A stretch of DNA of 60,189 nt from CAZQQN01 sp964549595 (GTDB lineage: Bacteria; Bacteroidota; Bacteroidia; CAILMK01; CAYYUA01), in the NCBI GenBank assembly GCA_964549595.1, contig CAZJWK010000006.1:1-60189 (forward strand), written 5' to 3'. The translations under genes and the position numbers were made by a program. The notes below the pieces were generated by a model that was not told the DNA's origin, searched no databases, and saw only the letters and a program-made list of their open reading frames with translations. Below, piece by piece: positions 8,889 through 17,608 of the stretch. Position 1 is the first letter of the stretch. The number at the start of each line of letters is the position of its first letter.

Positions 8889-9914
8889 ATGCCGTCAAAG
8901 ACCGATCAGGTTTACATGGATCGCTGCCTGCAATTGGCGGCTAAGGGCGCCGGCCATGTAAGCCCCAATCCCATGGTGGGAGCCGTACTGGTAAAGGATG
9001 AGAAAGTGATCGGAGAAGGCTTTCATGCCCAATATGGGCACGCGCATGCGGAGATCAACGCAATCAATCAAGTCCCCGATAAAAGAGCCTTAAGTAAAAG
9101 TACGCTATATGTCAATCTGGAGCCCTGTTCCCATCAAGGACAAACCCCGCCCTGTTCAGAACGCATTATAAACGAAGGGATACCCCGAGTGGTAATTGGT
9201 TGCCGTGATGAAAGTGCTAAAGTACAGGGAAAAGGCATTCAGCAATTGGAGGAGGCCGGAATCGAGGTGCTTACCGGTGTTGAGGAAGAAGCTTCGAAAT
9301 GGTTAAACCGCCGGTTTTTGACCTTTCACACCTTAGAGCGCCCTTATATCATCCTCAAGTGGGCACAAACTTCAGATGGCTTTATGGCTGATCCCTCCGG
9401 AAATTCCAGGTGGATAAGCAACCCTTATTCCCGGATTTACGTACATAAATGGAGAGCAGAAGAAGATGCGATCATGGTCGGATACAATACAGCCAAAATG
9501 GATAAACCAAAACTTACGGCAAGGGCATGGGAAGGTCCGAATCCGGTCCGGTTGGTTACGGATCCGGATTTGACCTTAGATCCTGATCATCCTTTGGCTA
9601 ATAACGAGGCCCCCACTTTTTTCTTTCACCAAACCGATAAAGAAAACCAAGAAGGCAGTAACCATTATATTCCCCTTTCCTCCTTTGATAAGCTTCCCGG
9701 AACACTGTACCTCCATAATACCTTATCCCTATTGGTAGAAGGCGGTAGTCAACTTTTAAACCATTTTATTCGGAGGGGGCTTTGGAATGAGGCCAGGATA
9801 TTTTACAGCCCGGTTTGGTTCAAGAAGGGCCTGAAGGCGCCGGAAATAATGGGTACGCAATTAGCTGGAACGATGATCGGAAGGGATGAATTAAAATGGA
9901 TTGAAAACAGTTAA
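8889..9914 (+). CDS. ribD: bifunctional riboflavin deaminase/reductase RibD
   Basis: This cytosolic enzyme of riboflavin synthesis deaminates diaminohydroxyphosphoribosylaminopyrimidine and then reduces the ribosyl side chain with NADPH. Residues 1-~145 are the zinc-dependent deaminase: HAE at 53-55, with Cys80 and Cys89 in EPCSHQGQTPPCS. Residues ~150-341 are the RibD C-terminal reductase (RPYIILKWAQTSDGFMA, LVEGGSQLL). At 341 residues it is of normal length. The ATG at 8889 precedes the conserved YMDRCLQLA. No other riboflavin gene is nearby, so the pathway is dispersed, as is common in Bacteroidota. The next gene starts 43 bases after the stop and may be cotranscribed. Confidence 0.95.
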   Translation: MPSKTDQVYMDRCLQLAAKGAGHVSPNPMVGAVLVKDEKVIGEGFHAQYGHAHAEINAINQVPDKRALSKSTLYVNLEPCSHQGQTPPCSERIINEGIPRVVIGCRDESAKVQGKGIQQLEEAGIEVLTGVEEEASKWLNRRFLTFHTLERPYIILKWAQTSDGFMADPSGNSRWISNPYSRIYVHKWRAEEDAIMVGYNTAKMDKPKLTARAWEGPNPVRLVTDPDLTLDPDHPLANNEAPTFFFHQTDKENQEGSNHYIPLSSFDKLPGTLYLHNTLSLLVEGGSQLLNHFIRRGLWNEARIFYSPVWFKKGLKAPEIMGTQLAGTMIGRDELKWIENS

Positions 9915-9957
9915 GTCATGTAAGATTTCAAATATTAAAAGCTTAAAACGAGCAAAT

Positions 9958-11046
9958 ATGGGAAAAAGAATAATAGGGGTTGTTTGCGGTTTAATATTAG
10001 TCAGTTACACGGTTCAAGGGCAAGGCCTAAAATTTAAGAATGACTTTTATGACTTTGGCAAACTTGAAAAATCCTCCCCCAATGTATCGCATGATTTTAA
10101 ATTCAGAAATGTCAGTGATAAGCCGGTAAGCATTAAAAAGGTAAAAACGAGCTGTGGCTGCACTTCTCCTGATTGGCCGAAAAAACCCATTAAACCGGAC
10201 GAAACGGGCAAAATCAAGGTAGTGTTCAGCCCTTCCTCTCAAAAAGGCTATTTTCAGAAGGAAATAACGGTTTTAACCAAAAGCAATAAAGTCTATCACC
10301 TTATGATTGAAGGGATTGTAAGGGATAAGGAAAAGGTCAAAGCAAGGGCAAGAAAAATTTTACCCTTTAACGTGGGGAACCTTCAAATGGATAAAAAAAG
10401 ACTGGATTTTGGTGACGTCCGGAATGAAACCCGAGATACGGCCTTTTTAACCCTTTACAATGAGAGCGAAAAAAACATCAAGCTCAAAAAAGTAAAGGGT
10501 GCTAAGGCTATCCACTTCCCCGCTTTGCCTTTAACCTTCAGACCCGGTGAAAAAAGAACGATAAAAGCCATTTACGAGCCTATCGGAATGAATAGTGCTT
10601 ACAAAAATTATGGGACCAAGAAAATCAAATTTGCTTTTGTGACCACCGATACCAAAAAGCCTAACAAACGATTTTCTGCGCAGGCAAGGCTTTATCCCAA
10701 CATCGAAAAGCCGGAGGATGGCGCAAAAAGGCCTCGCCTCCGGTTAGAAAAACGTGTCATAAACCTGGGTCAGGTCTCATCGGGTTTTTACCTTAAATCC
10801 GATATAACACTCACTAATATCGGGACCAAACCCCTTAAAATTTATGGGACAGATGCCCAAATGTGCTCATGCACGGAGCCTATTACACGTAAAAAAATAC
10901 TAAAGCCGGGAGAATCCACAGATATCCGTGTGGATTTTAACGCCAAAAATTTTAATGGCCGGGTAAGAGAAGCCATAAAGGTATATACCAATGACCCCGA
11001 CAGGCCCAATGCCACTATTCTCATAAAAGCCCATGTCGAAACTTAA
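9958..11046 (+). CDS. secreted DUF1573 protein with two ASPM/SPD2/hydin-like beta-sandwich domains
   Basis: This is a 362-residue exported protein. The ATG at 9958 gives the signal peptide MGKRIIGVVCGLILVSYTVQG; upstream in-frame starts would overlap ribD. Residues ~25-120 match DUF1573: FYDFGKLEKSSP, then CGCTSPDWP with the Cys-Gly-Cys typical of the family, and PGETGKIKVVF-like strands. A middle domain (LDFGDVRNETRDTAFL) and a C-terminal one (INLGQVSSGFYLKSDI ... CSCTEP) repeat the pattern. No T9SS sorting domain is seen, so it is probably periplasmic. Function unknown. It is convergent with the MBL gene, leaving only 13 bases between the stops. Confidence 0.8.
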   Translation: MGKRIIGVVCGLILVSYTVQGQGLKFKNDFYDFGKLEKSSPNVSHDFKFRNVSDKPVSIKKVKTSCGCTSPDWPKKPIKPDETGKIKVVFSPSSQKGYFQKEITVLTKSNKVYHLMIEGIVRDKEKVKARARKILPFNVGNLQMDKKRLDFGDVRNETRDTAFLTLYNESEKNIKLKKVKGAKAIHFPALPLTFRPGEKRTIKAIYEPIGMNSAYKNYGTKKIKFAFVTTDTKKPNKRFSAQARLYPNIEKPEDGAKRPRLRLEKRVINLGQVSSGFYLKSDITLTNIGTKPLKIYGTDAQMCSCTEPITRKKILKPGESTDIRVDFNAKNFNGRVREAIKVYTNDPDRPNATILIKAHVET

Positions 11047-11059
11047 ATCCTGGCAAGTT

Positions 11060-11755
11060 TCATTGAAGTAAATAGGACGGGGTATTATAAACCAGGGGAA
11101 TTGGATTTTCGCCGGGGTTTTGCGTTGGGTCGCAATGGTACCCGTAAATGGAATATTCCGCTAAATAAGGCTCCAGTTCCTTAAAATAGGTGTGGCCACT
11201 ATTTTGTCGGTCAAAGGTTATATCGTGAAAAACAGTAGTTTGGGGGTAAGCATTTTCGGATAAGTAATCAAAAACAGTATCTCCGTCTGCCAAATCTCCT
11301 GAATAGGCAATCATTTCCCGGTCTTCCATAAAAATATAGCTGTAGGTCTGCATCCCCGCAACGTGCTTGCCGAAAGTATTGATAAAGTCTAATTCCGGTC
11401 TGTTATCCATAGGGATAAACACAATATACTTTTCCGGTTTTTGAAGGGAAAAGCTTAAGTAGCTGTACAAAGCATCTTTGAAATGTTTTTCAGGGTAAAG
11501 GATTTTCAATTGTTTTCCCTTGACAAATAGGTGATGGTGCAGAATAAATGTTGATAAACTTCCTATATGATCCGCATGGAAATGAGAAATGATGATGTAA
11601 TCAATGGGTTCAACGGAAGATTTAACCCTGAGTTGGTTGTAGACATCATGTCCACAGTCAAGCAGGAATTTTTCACCATTACAGGTAACAATGGCTGACG
11701 AATTGCCGTATTGATAATCAAAGGCTCCCCCGGTACCAACAAATTTAATGTCCAT
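11060..11755 (-). CDS. MBL-fold metallo-hydrolase (ribonuclease Z-like)
   Basis: This is a 231-residue cytosolic protein of the metallo-beta-lactamase fold. The core metal-binding motif HFHADH is at residues 58-63, after GTGGAFDYQYGNSS and the LLDCGHD strand; later metal ligands are plausible at YSGDLADGD and near the C-terminal YGYHCDP. Its size and the GTGGAF opening resemble the RNase Z / phosphodiesterase branch rather than glyoxalase II. It lacks the long insertion (exosite) of true tRNase Z, so I do not assign a tRNA-processing role. The substrate cannot be read from the sequence. Confidence 0.8.
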   Translation of the reverse strand: MDIKFVGTGGAFDYQYGNSSAIVTCNGEKFLLDCGHDVYNQLRVKSSVEPIDYIIISHFHADHIGSLSTFILHHHLFVKGKQLKILYPEKHFKDALYSYLSFSLQKPEKYIVFIPMDNRPELDFINTFGKHVAGMQTYSYIFMEDREMIAYSGDLADGDTVFDYLSENAYPQTTVFHDITFDRQNSGHTYFKELEPYLAEYSIYGYHCDPTQNPGENPIPLVYNTPSYLLQ

Positions 11756-12094
11756 CTCGCTTTTAAAGCTTTTATTCCGAATTAATGATCAACAATTATA
11801 AAAAATCCTGAGCATTTTGGAAATGATCTCAGATTAAGCCTTGCTTATGATCAGCCAAACACTACTCAACCAATAAATATACCAACGAACCCTATTGGTG
11901 AAGGAAAATTTTAAACCCGGCCCTAATGAAGCACCTGTGCCATAATTTATAAACAAGCGTTAACGAATTTTACTCGTTGGTGCTTATCCTCAAATTTTTA
12001 AACGCTTCACTAAACTTATGCGGGCTTTTCAAAACCTTCTCCAAAATTTTAAAAATTGGGTTAATCCTTTTAATTTTGTCACAAGGCGCAAAAT
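11756..12094. other. divergent intergenic region with a -7-like box
   Basis: No gene is present. TAATTTTG at 12071-12078 matches the TAnnTTTG -7 box and lies 16 bases before the WD40 gene start. A TTG upstream (12056-12058) is too close to be a canonical -33 element. Confidence 0.35.
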
Positions 12095-13117
12095 ATGATG
12101 ATCATGAAAAATCTAATCGCATTGATCCCCTTTCTCGTGGTATGGCCTTTAGTAAACCTTTCAGGTCAGGAAACCATAAAGGAACCTCATAAAAAACTTT
12201 ACGGTCATGAAAAAGATGTTTCCAGCCTGGCCGTAAGCCCTGATGGAAAATTTTTAGCCACGGGCTCCTGGAAAAATAACGTGATCCTTTGGAGCCTCGA
12301 CAGCATGAAGAAAGTCTGGAAATTTAACGCTCACAAATCAACGGTTGAAAAAATTGACTTTGGCCCGGATTCCCGCTATTTTGCCACTTGCTCCAACGAT
12401 GCGGAGGCATTTATATGGGATGCCAAAAAGCAAAAGAAAAGCCTTCTTTTACCGGCTCACCGTTCCAATATTAATGACATTAAGTTCAATGCAAATTATG
12501 AAGGCAATGAAGGACGTTTCGTGGCCACAGCCACAAAGAAAGGGGTCGTAAGGATTTATGACCGGGAAAAAGAAGGTAAAATCATCAGGAAAATAAAAAT
12601 TAAAAAAGCCAGCGCAGATGCCATTGCTTTTGGTCCTAATGGCCGGTTTATTAACGTGGCTTGCGGGGATAATAAAATTCGGATTTACAACTTTCTGCAA
12701 GGCAAATTGGCCAGAAAATTTAACGCGCATGAGGGCAAAATCAATGCGATGAAGCTTTCATCCGGAGGAATGAACCTTCTGACCGCTTCGGATGACCAAA
12801 CAGCCAAAGTTTGGAACTATGCCAAAGGAAGGTTGAAAAAAACACTTAAAGGACATTCATGGCGCGTACTCGCTGCCGGATTTAGTGCAGATGGGAACTA
12901 TATCGTGACCGGCTCCAACGATAACAGTGCCCGCCTCTGGAAAACTTCGAACGGAAAGGCATTAAAAGTTTTCAAACCCAAGGGTAGGGATTATATTAGA
13001 GGCGTTGCCTTAACCCCGGATAATCATTACCTAATAACCGCATCCTTAGTAAGGAAAGAAAAGGATGCCGGGGTTTTAATCTGGAAAACAGGATTAGACA
13101 AAACTTCTAAAAAGTAA
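12095..13117 (+). CDS. exported WD40-repeat protein
   Basis: This 340-residue protein has a signal peptide (MKNLIALIPFLVVWPLVNLSGQ) and a single beta-propeller. At least six WD40 blades can be read, for example LYGHEKDVSSLAVSPDGKFL, FNAHKSTVEKIDFGPDSRYF, FNAHEGKINAMKLSSGGMNL and LKGHSWRVLAAGFSADGNYI. Several end in the usual W-[DN]-like strand (ILWSLDSM, KVWNYAKG, RLWKTSNG). No T9SS tail is seen, so it probably stays in the periplasm as a protein-binding scaffold. Start ATG 12095 or 12104; the second gives the more usual MKNL start. Confidence 0.8.
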   Translation: MMIMKNLIALIPFLVVWPLVNLSGQETIKEPHKKLYGHEKDVSSLAVSPDGKFLATGSWKNNVILWSLDSMKKVWKFNAHKSTVEKIDFGPDSRYFATCSNDAEAFIWDAKKQKKSLLLPAHRSNINDIKFNANYEGNEGRFVATATKKGVVRIYDREKEGKIIRKIKIKKASADAIAFGPNGRFINVACGDNKIRIYNFLQGKLARKFNAHEGKINAMKLSSGGMNLLTASDDQTAKVWNYAKGRLKKTLKGHSWRVLAAGFSADGNYIVTGSNDNSARLWKTSNGKALKVFKPKGRDYIRGVALTPDNHYLITASLVRKEKDAGVLIWKTGLDKTSKK

Positions 13118-13410
13118 TCCGCACTATACTAACCCAATACCCTTCAAATTAACTGGATGGGGCGTTGAGCAATGGTTTTAAACGAATCAACCAATAAATG
13201 TTGAGGTTAACCCCGGTTTGCTTAAGTAGTAGCGGGATTGTGAAAGGGTTGTTTACTATCCAATTAAGGCTTTTTCTTTGCAAGATTCGGAAGCCAAACC
13301 ATTAAATGGTTTATTCAGGGATTTTTAGTACACTTTTAAAAAACGATTAAAGATTTTCCCAAGCAAAAACCCATAGTCAATAATAACTGTTAAGAGAGAA
13401 AAAATCGGAC

Positions 13411-13890
13411 ATGGCTAATACAAGAATTTGGATTTATCAATCGGATAGAAAACTCACCAACGAGGAGGTGAATAGCATCCGGGAACGGGTTGATGAATTC
13501 CTGGGGCAATGGCATGCCCACGGAAAACCACTGGAAGCGCATTTTGAAATTTTACATCATTTGTTGTTAGTGCTTCAGGTTAATGAAGCTCAGGCAGAGG
13601 CATCTGGTTGTTCGATTGACAAATCGGTAGCCCTTTTCCGGGAAATTGAGCAGTCATACGGCATTAACCTGTTTGATCGCCAACGTTTTGCTTACGAAAA
13701 AGACGGAGAAGTAATAAACGCTCATCTTAGTGACCTTGATGACCTGGTTAAGAATGGAGAAATAGGCCCTGAAACCATTGTGCTTAACAATTTGGTTCAA
13801 AATGAAGATGAATACAAGCATAATTTCCGAATACCCTTTGATCAAAGCTGGCACAAGCAACTCTTAAGCCAGGCTTCGGTGCCTTCTTAA
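13411..13890 (+). CDS. conserved Bacteroidota protein of the family misnamed 'ABC transporter ATPase'
   Basis: This 159-residue cytosolic protein opens with TRIWIYQSDRKLTNEEV and has LEAHFEILHHLLLVLQVNE and SGCSIDKSVALFREIEQSYGINLFDR. These segments recur in a small family found across Bacteroidota and commonly labelled ABC transporter ATPase, although no Walker motif is present. The Cys in GCSIDKSV is a conserved-looking feature. No function is known to me. The stop overlaps the stop of the convergent FG-GAP gene by sharing TTAA. Confidence 0.7.
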   Translation: MANTRIWIYQSDRKLTNEEVNSIRERVDEFLGQWHAHGKPLEAHFEILHHLLLVLQVNEAQAEASGCSIDKSVALFREIEQSYGINLFDRQRFAYEKDGEVINAHLSDLDDLVKNGEIGPETIVLNNLVQNEDEYKHNFRIPFDQSWHKQLLSQASVPS

Positions 13891-16184
13891 TTTCTTTTCA
13901 AAACCTTCTCTTTACCGAGTTGCTTACCATTTTTATTGTCTTTGATAACGGCTATGTAAACGCCCTTACCCAAGCTGGAGATATTCAGCTTTCGTAACTG
14001 TGATTTGCCGGGGATGACACTCTGTTTAACCAACTGGCCTTTATTGTTGTAAAGCTCAAGGGTTAATTGTTCCGCATTATAACCTTCCATGGATATTTCC
14101 AGGAACAATTGGCTTTTAACCGGGTTGGGATAAAACCTAAATTCAGGTTTAGAGCCTTGTTTAACCTGGATTCCGAGTCCCGGTGAGCTAATGGTATCAT
14201 AGCTGAATTGGGACCCCAGGTAAACTAACCCGCCTCTGGCATTTCCCATCAAGATATCCGGGAAAGAATCATTGTCAAGGTTGCTAACGGCCGGATACAA
14301 GTTATTGCCCAAAAACCTGGCTTTTTCGCTATCGCTTGTGTCAACTTTCACGACTTGATTATCAGCCCTGAAACTATCGCCCAGGTTTTTTTGAAAATTC
14401 CAATAAAATTTAAGATGACCCTTTCGTTTGGTACCAAGGATAAGATCGAGGGAGTCGTTTTGGTCCAAATCAGCTAATCGAGGGGCCAGGAAAGTTTTCC
14501 TTTTTTTATGGATTTTCCCGAATTTTTTAGTGACTTTCTTGAATTCAGGCAGCCCATTTTTCATTCCCTGGTGCTTAAAGTAACATAGTTTACGGAATTC
14601 AGTCCCTACTAAAATGTCATTAAGCCCATCTCCATCCACATCCCCAATGGTCGGGGCGCTGCTTCTACCGACATCGATACTGTCCAAAAAGGTTGTTCGC
14701 TTTTTAAAAGAAGCTTTTTCTCCCGAAGATGCTGTGTTTTCAAAATAAATTAACCGGCCTTCCGCATTACCCAATAACAAATCCTTATCATTATCCCCAT
14801 CAAGGTCTCCAATAGCGGGTTTCAAACCAATAAGGCTATCTTTTTTCAGAGTCAGGTAATTCGTGGAAACAGGTTTAAAAACGGGCTTTTCCGCACTTCC
14901 CTGGTTTTCATAGAGCATTAAATAATTATAACTATTGGTTGTTTTTTCATAATCCCCGCTGGTAGCGACTAAGAGGTCTTGGGTCCCGTCACCATCATAA
15001 TCAAAAAAGGCCGGCGCTGAACGATCTCCCAGATCCACCATGGTTTCCTGCAGAAAATCTTTCTTTTGAAACTTGAATTCCGGGAGCTCACGAGTACCTG
15101 TATTTTTGTAATACCAAGTCTGATTTTTGCTTTTTCCGGCAACTTCTGCCTGGGGCGTTATAACCAGGTCATACAAACTATCCCCATTTACATCCACTTT
15201 GAAAGGGGCCAGGAAATCACGCATTTCTGCCGGCTTGGTATTAGAAGGAAAACCATTGAATGCCTTCGTGAAGGAATCGATGGGGTGGTTGTTTTGCTTG
15301 CGCCCATTGATTAAATACACAAGATTACTAAAACCGACATCCCCATAAACCAAATCCATATCTTTGTCACCATCCAGCTCAAGCGGAAGAATATTGGATC
15401 CGGAGTGCCTTTTACCAACCCGGGGATAACCGTTGCAATCGATTTTGATAGAAGGAAGGTTTGACGAACCACCGGATTCTTGAAAACAGCCCCAACAACG
15501 GTCTTCCAATATGTAATAGAAACTATCCGGTTTGGGGTTGGCTATTTCATCTGCATAATTCCTGTAATAGGACAAATACCCCCCTCCGATGTTATACGCC
15601 ATGATATCAAGGTCCCCGTCAAAATCAACATCTGCAATACCGGGGATATCGGTCCTTCCCACAAATATCCTGCTTTCTAAAGTATCTTTTCCATCCGGGG
15701 GCTCTGGGGTTTTTGTCATAATTTCTTTCTTGATTCGCCTGAATTTCAGCGTAGAATCGGATATATTTCTGTAAAAACTCAAGGAGGATGAAGACTTTAC
15801 ATAAAATAAATCTTTTTTCCCATCACCATTATAATCCCTTGTGAGAAGGGCCATGAATTTATTTCCCTGGGGAAAAGCTTCTTCATAGCGGGGAGCGTAA
15901 GTAAACTTTTGACTATTGTTTGACCCGTCTTTTGATTTAATGAATGGAAGCAACCTGTGGTCTACCCCGTCATATATGACCAAATCCTTTTTCCCGTCCA
16001 GATTAAGGTCAATATTATTAAATTGTGGGTTCTTAAAACCGCCAGCAAAGGCGTTAGGCAGGGTATCATTGAATTGGGTTAAAAACCGGGGATGATTTCC
16101 GACAAAAAAATTAAGGCTATCTTGTTGACCAAATCCCCAATAAGTACACAAAAGAAGGAAAAAAGACAGGAAAGTTTTGCGCAT
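13887..16184 (-). CDS. secreted FG-GAP/VCBS-repeat protein with T9SS type A sorting domain
   Basis: This 765-residue secreted protein begins with the signal peptide MRKTFLSFFLLLCTYWGFGQ. Its body is a series of FG-GAP/VCBS repeats carrying calcium-binding DxDxDG loops (NIDLNLDGKKDLVIYDG, DYNGDGKKDLFYV, DVDFDGDLDIMAY, DYDGDGTQDLLVA, DLDGDNDKDLLLGN, DVDGDGLNDILVG, DLDQNDSLDLILG). This is enough for one or two integrin-alpha-like propellers. The last ~80 residues are a T9SS sorting domain (FRFYPNPVKSQLFLEIS ... KGVYIAVIKDNK). It is likely a Ca-stabilised adhesin or matrix protein at the cell surface. Ligand unknown. Monocistronic. Confidence 0.88.
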   Translation of the reverse strand: MRKTFLSFFLLLCTYWGFGQQDSLNFFVGNHPRFLTQFNDTLPNAFAGGFKNPQFNNIDLNLDGKKDLVIYDGVDHRLLPFIKSKDGSNNSQKFTYAPRYEEAFPQGNKFMALLTRDYNGDGKKDLFYVKSSSSLSFYRNISDSTLKFRRIKKEIMTKTPEPPDGKDTLESRIFVGRTDIPGIADVDFDGDLDIMAYNIGGGYLSYYRNYADEIANPKPDSFYYILEDRCWGCFQESGGSSNLPSIKIDCNGYPRVGKRHSGSNILPLELDGDKDMDLVYGDVGFSNLVYLINGRKQNNHPIDSFTKAFNGFPSNTKPAEMRDFLAPFKVDVNGDSLYDLVITPQAEVAGKSKNQTWYYKNTGTRELPEFKFQKKDFLQETMVDLGDRSAPAFFDYDGDGTQDLLVATSGDYEKTTNSYNYLMLYENQGSAEKPVFKPVSTNYLTLKKDSLIGLKPAIGDLDGDNDKDLLLGNAEGRLIYFENTASSGEKASFKKRTTFLDSIDVGRSSAPTIGDVDGDGLNDILVGTEFRKLCYFKHQGMKNGLPEFKKVTKKFGKIHKKRKTFLAPRLADLDQNDSLDLILGTKRKGHLKFYWNFQKNLGDSFRADNQVVKVDTSDSEKARFLGNNLYPAVSNLDNDSFPDILMGNARGGLVYLGSQFSYDTISSPGLGIQVKQGSKPEFRFYPNPVKSQLFLEISMEGYNAEQLTLELYNNKGQLVKQSVIPGKSQLRKLNISSLGKGVYIAVIKDNKNGKQLGKEKVLKRN

Positions 16185-16285
16185 AAATATTCGCTTTTAT
16201 TGTACCTTTAAAACAATTCTAAGAAGAAATCTATTCCTTTAATGGAACGAAACTTTAAGTTTGAAAAACGAAAAATAATAGTGTC

Positions 16286-17596
16286 TTGGAAATCACTACG
16301 CTCTACCAAATTTTCCAAAAAAGTACCGGTTTAACCATTGATTCCAGGAAAGTGACTACCAACAATATTTTCTTAGGATTAAAAGGTAAACGGGTTGATG
16401 GAAATAATTTTGCTAATGAAGCGCTTGAGAAAGGCGCGATGGCAGCCATAGTGGACGATCCTGAAGTGATTCCAAAGGATTCAGGGAAAAGCAAGTTTAT
16501 CCCGGTAAAGGATAGCCTTTCCACATTACAGGACCTTGCCACTTATCACCGCACTCAGCTTTCGATTCCGGTTTTAGGCATAACCGGTTCCAATGGCAAA
16601 ACCACGACAAAGGCACTGCTCAAAACCGTCTTAAGCCAAAGTTACCGCACATTTGCCACTGAGGGGAACCTTAATAACCACATTGGTTTGCCATTGAGCG
16701 TTTTGTCACTTACCCAGAATTATCAGATGGCTGTTTTGGAATTCGGAGCCAATCATAAAGGGGAGCATGAAAGGTTATGCCGGATTGCCCAACCCACCCA
16801 CGGCTTAGTCACCAACATCGGAAAAGATCATTTGGAGGGTTATGGGGGAATGGAAGGCGTAATTAAAGCCCATCAGGAATTTACCAACTATTTGAAGCAG
16901 ATCAGCGGCATTTTATTCACCTACACCGATGACCCGCATGTCCGGGAATTGGCTAAAGATTTGTTGAAAGTCAGTTACGGTCAGGCAAATGGACCAAATA
17001 ACCCTGATTGTGCCGGAGTAATAAAAAATCATTTTCCTGCTTTATCAATTCACGTCAGCCAGTCACTGGGAAGCAACGAGCCATTTGATTTAGAAACCCG
17101 ATTGTATGGTAGTTATAATTTCCCGAATGTAATGGCTGCCGTTTGCATCGCACAGTATTTCAAACTCCCTGTTCATACCATACAATCAGCGATCAGTGTT
17201 TATGAGCCCGTTAAAAACCGCTCCCAAATAATCCGGGAGGGTCAAAAGCAAATCATTTTAGATGCTTATAATGCCAACCCTTCCAGTATGGAAAGTGCCA
17301 TTAATGATTTTGCGGCCATAGATTCCCCCTGTAAAATGGCCATTTTGGGGGACATGTCCGAATTAGGAGATTACAGTGAAAAGGAACACAAAAGTATCAT
17401 AGAGAAAATGGAAAACCTGGGTATTAAAACGGCTTTTGTGGGCCCAAATTTTTACCAATTCAAAGACGAATCAGAAAACTTATTTTTCAATGACATTCAA
17501 GCCGCTAAGGCTTGGTACCAAACTACAGATTTGGCCGGTTGCTGGATTTTGGTCAAGGGATCCAGAAGCTTGGAAATGGAAAAAGTTTTGGATTGA
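16286..17596 (+). CDS. murF: UDP-N-acetylmuramoyl-tripeptide--D-alanyl-D-alanine ligase MurF
   Basis: This cytosolic ATP-dependent ligase adds D-Ala-D-Ala to the UDP-MurNAc-tripeptide, the last cytoplasmic step of peptidoglycan precursor synthesis. The Mur P-loop GITGSNGKTTT is at residues ~98-108. The N-terminal TIDSRKV uridine-binding segment, the VLEFGANHKGEHERL and THGLVTNIGKDHLEG motifs, and the C-terminal ILDAYNANPSSMESAI and LGDMSELG follow. The length of 436 residues is normal. The only in-frame start that keeps the N-terminal domain is TTG at 16286; a stop codon 24 bases upstream excludes an earlier one. It is not in a dcw cluster here. It is convergent with the hydrolase-OsmC gene. 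Confidence 0.93.
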   Translation: MEITTLYQIFQKSTGLTIDSRKVTTNNIFLGLKGKRVDGNNFANEALEKGAMAAIVDDPEVIPKDSGKSKFIPVKDSLSTLQDLATYHRTQLSIPVLGITGSNGKTTTKALLKTVLSQSYRTFATEGNLNNHIGLPLSVLSLTQNYQMAVLEFGANHKGEHERLCRIAQPTHGLVTNIGKDHLEGYGGMEGVIKAHQEFTNYLKQISGILFTYTDDPHVRELAKDLLKVSYGQANGPNNPDCAGVIKNHFPALSIHVSQSLGSNEPFDLETRLYGSYNFPNVMAAVCIAQYFKLPVHTIQSAISVYEPVKNRSQIIREGQKQIILDAYNANPSSMESAINDFAAIDSPCKMAILGDMSELGDYSEKEHKSIIEKMENLGIKTAFVGPNFYQFKDESENLFFNDIQAAKAWYQTTDLAGCWILVKGSRSLEMEKVLD

Positions 17597-17608
17597 GGCC
17601 TTACGCAT

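Noticed and set aside
11977..12192. 71-codon plus-strand ORF overlapping the WD40 gene start
   Set aside because: It overlaps the signal-peptide region of the WD40 gene in another frame and lacks protein-like features.
13238..13255. TTGTGAA-N4-TTGTTTA resembling the operator motif
   Set aside because: The second half-site is poor, and no -7 box follows at the same distance as in the two good sites.
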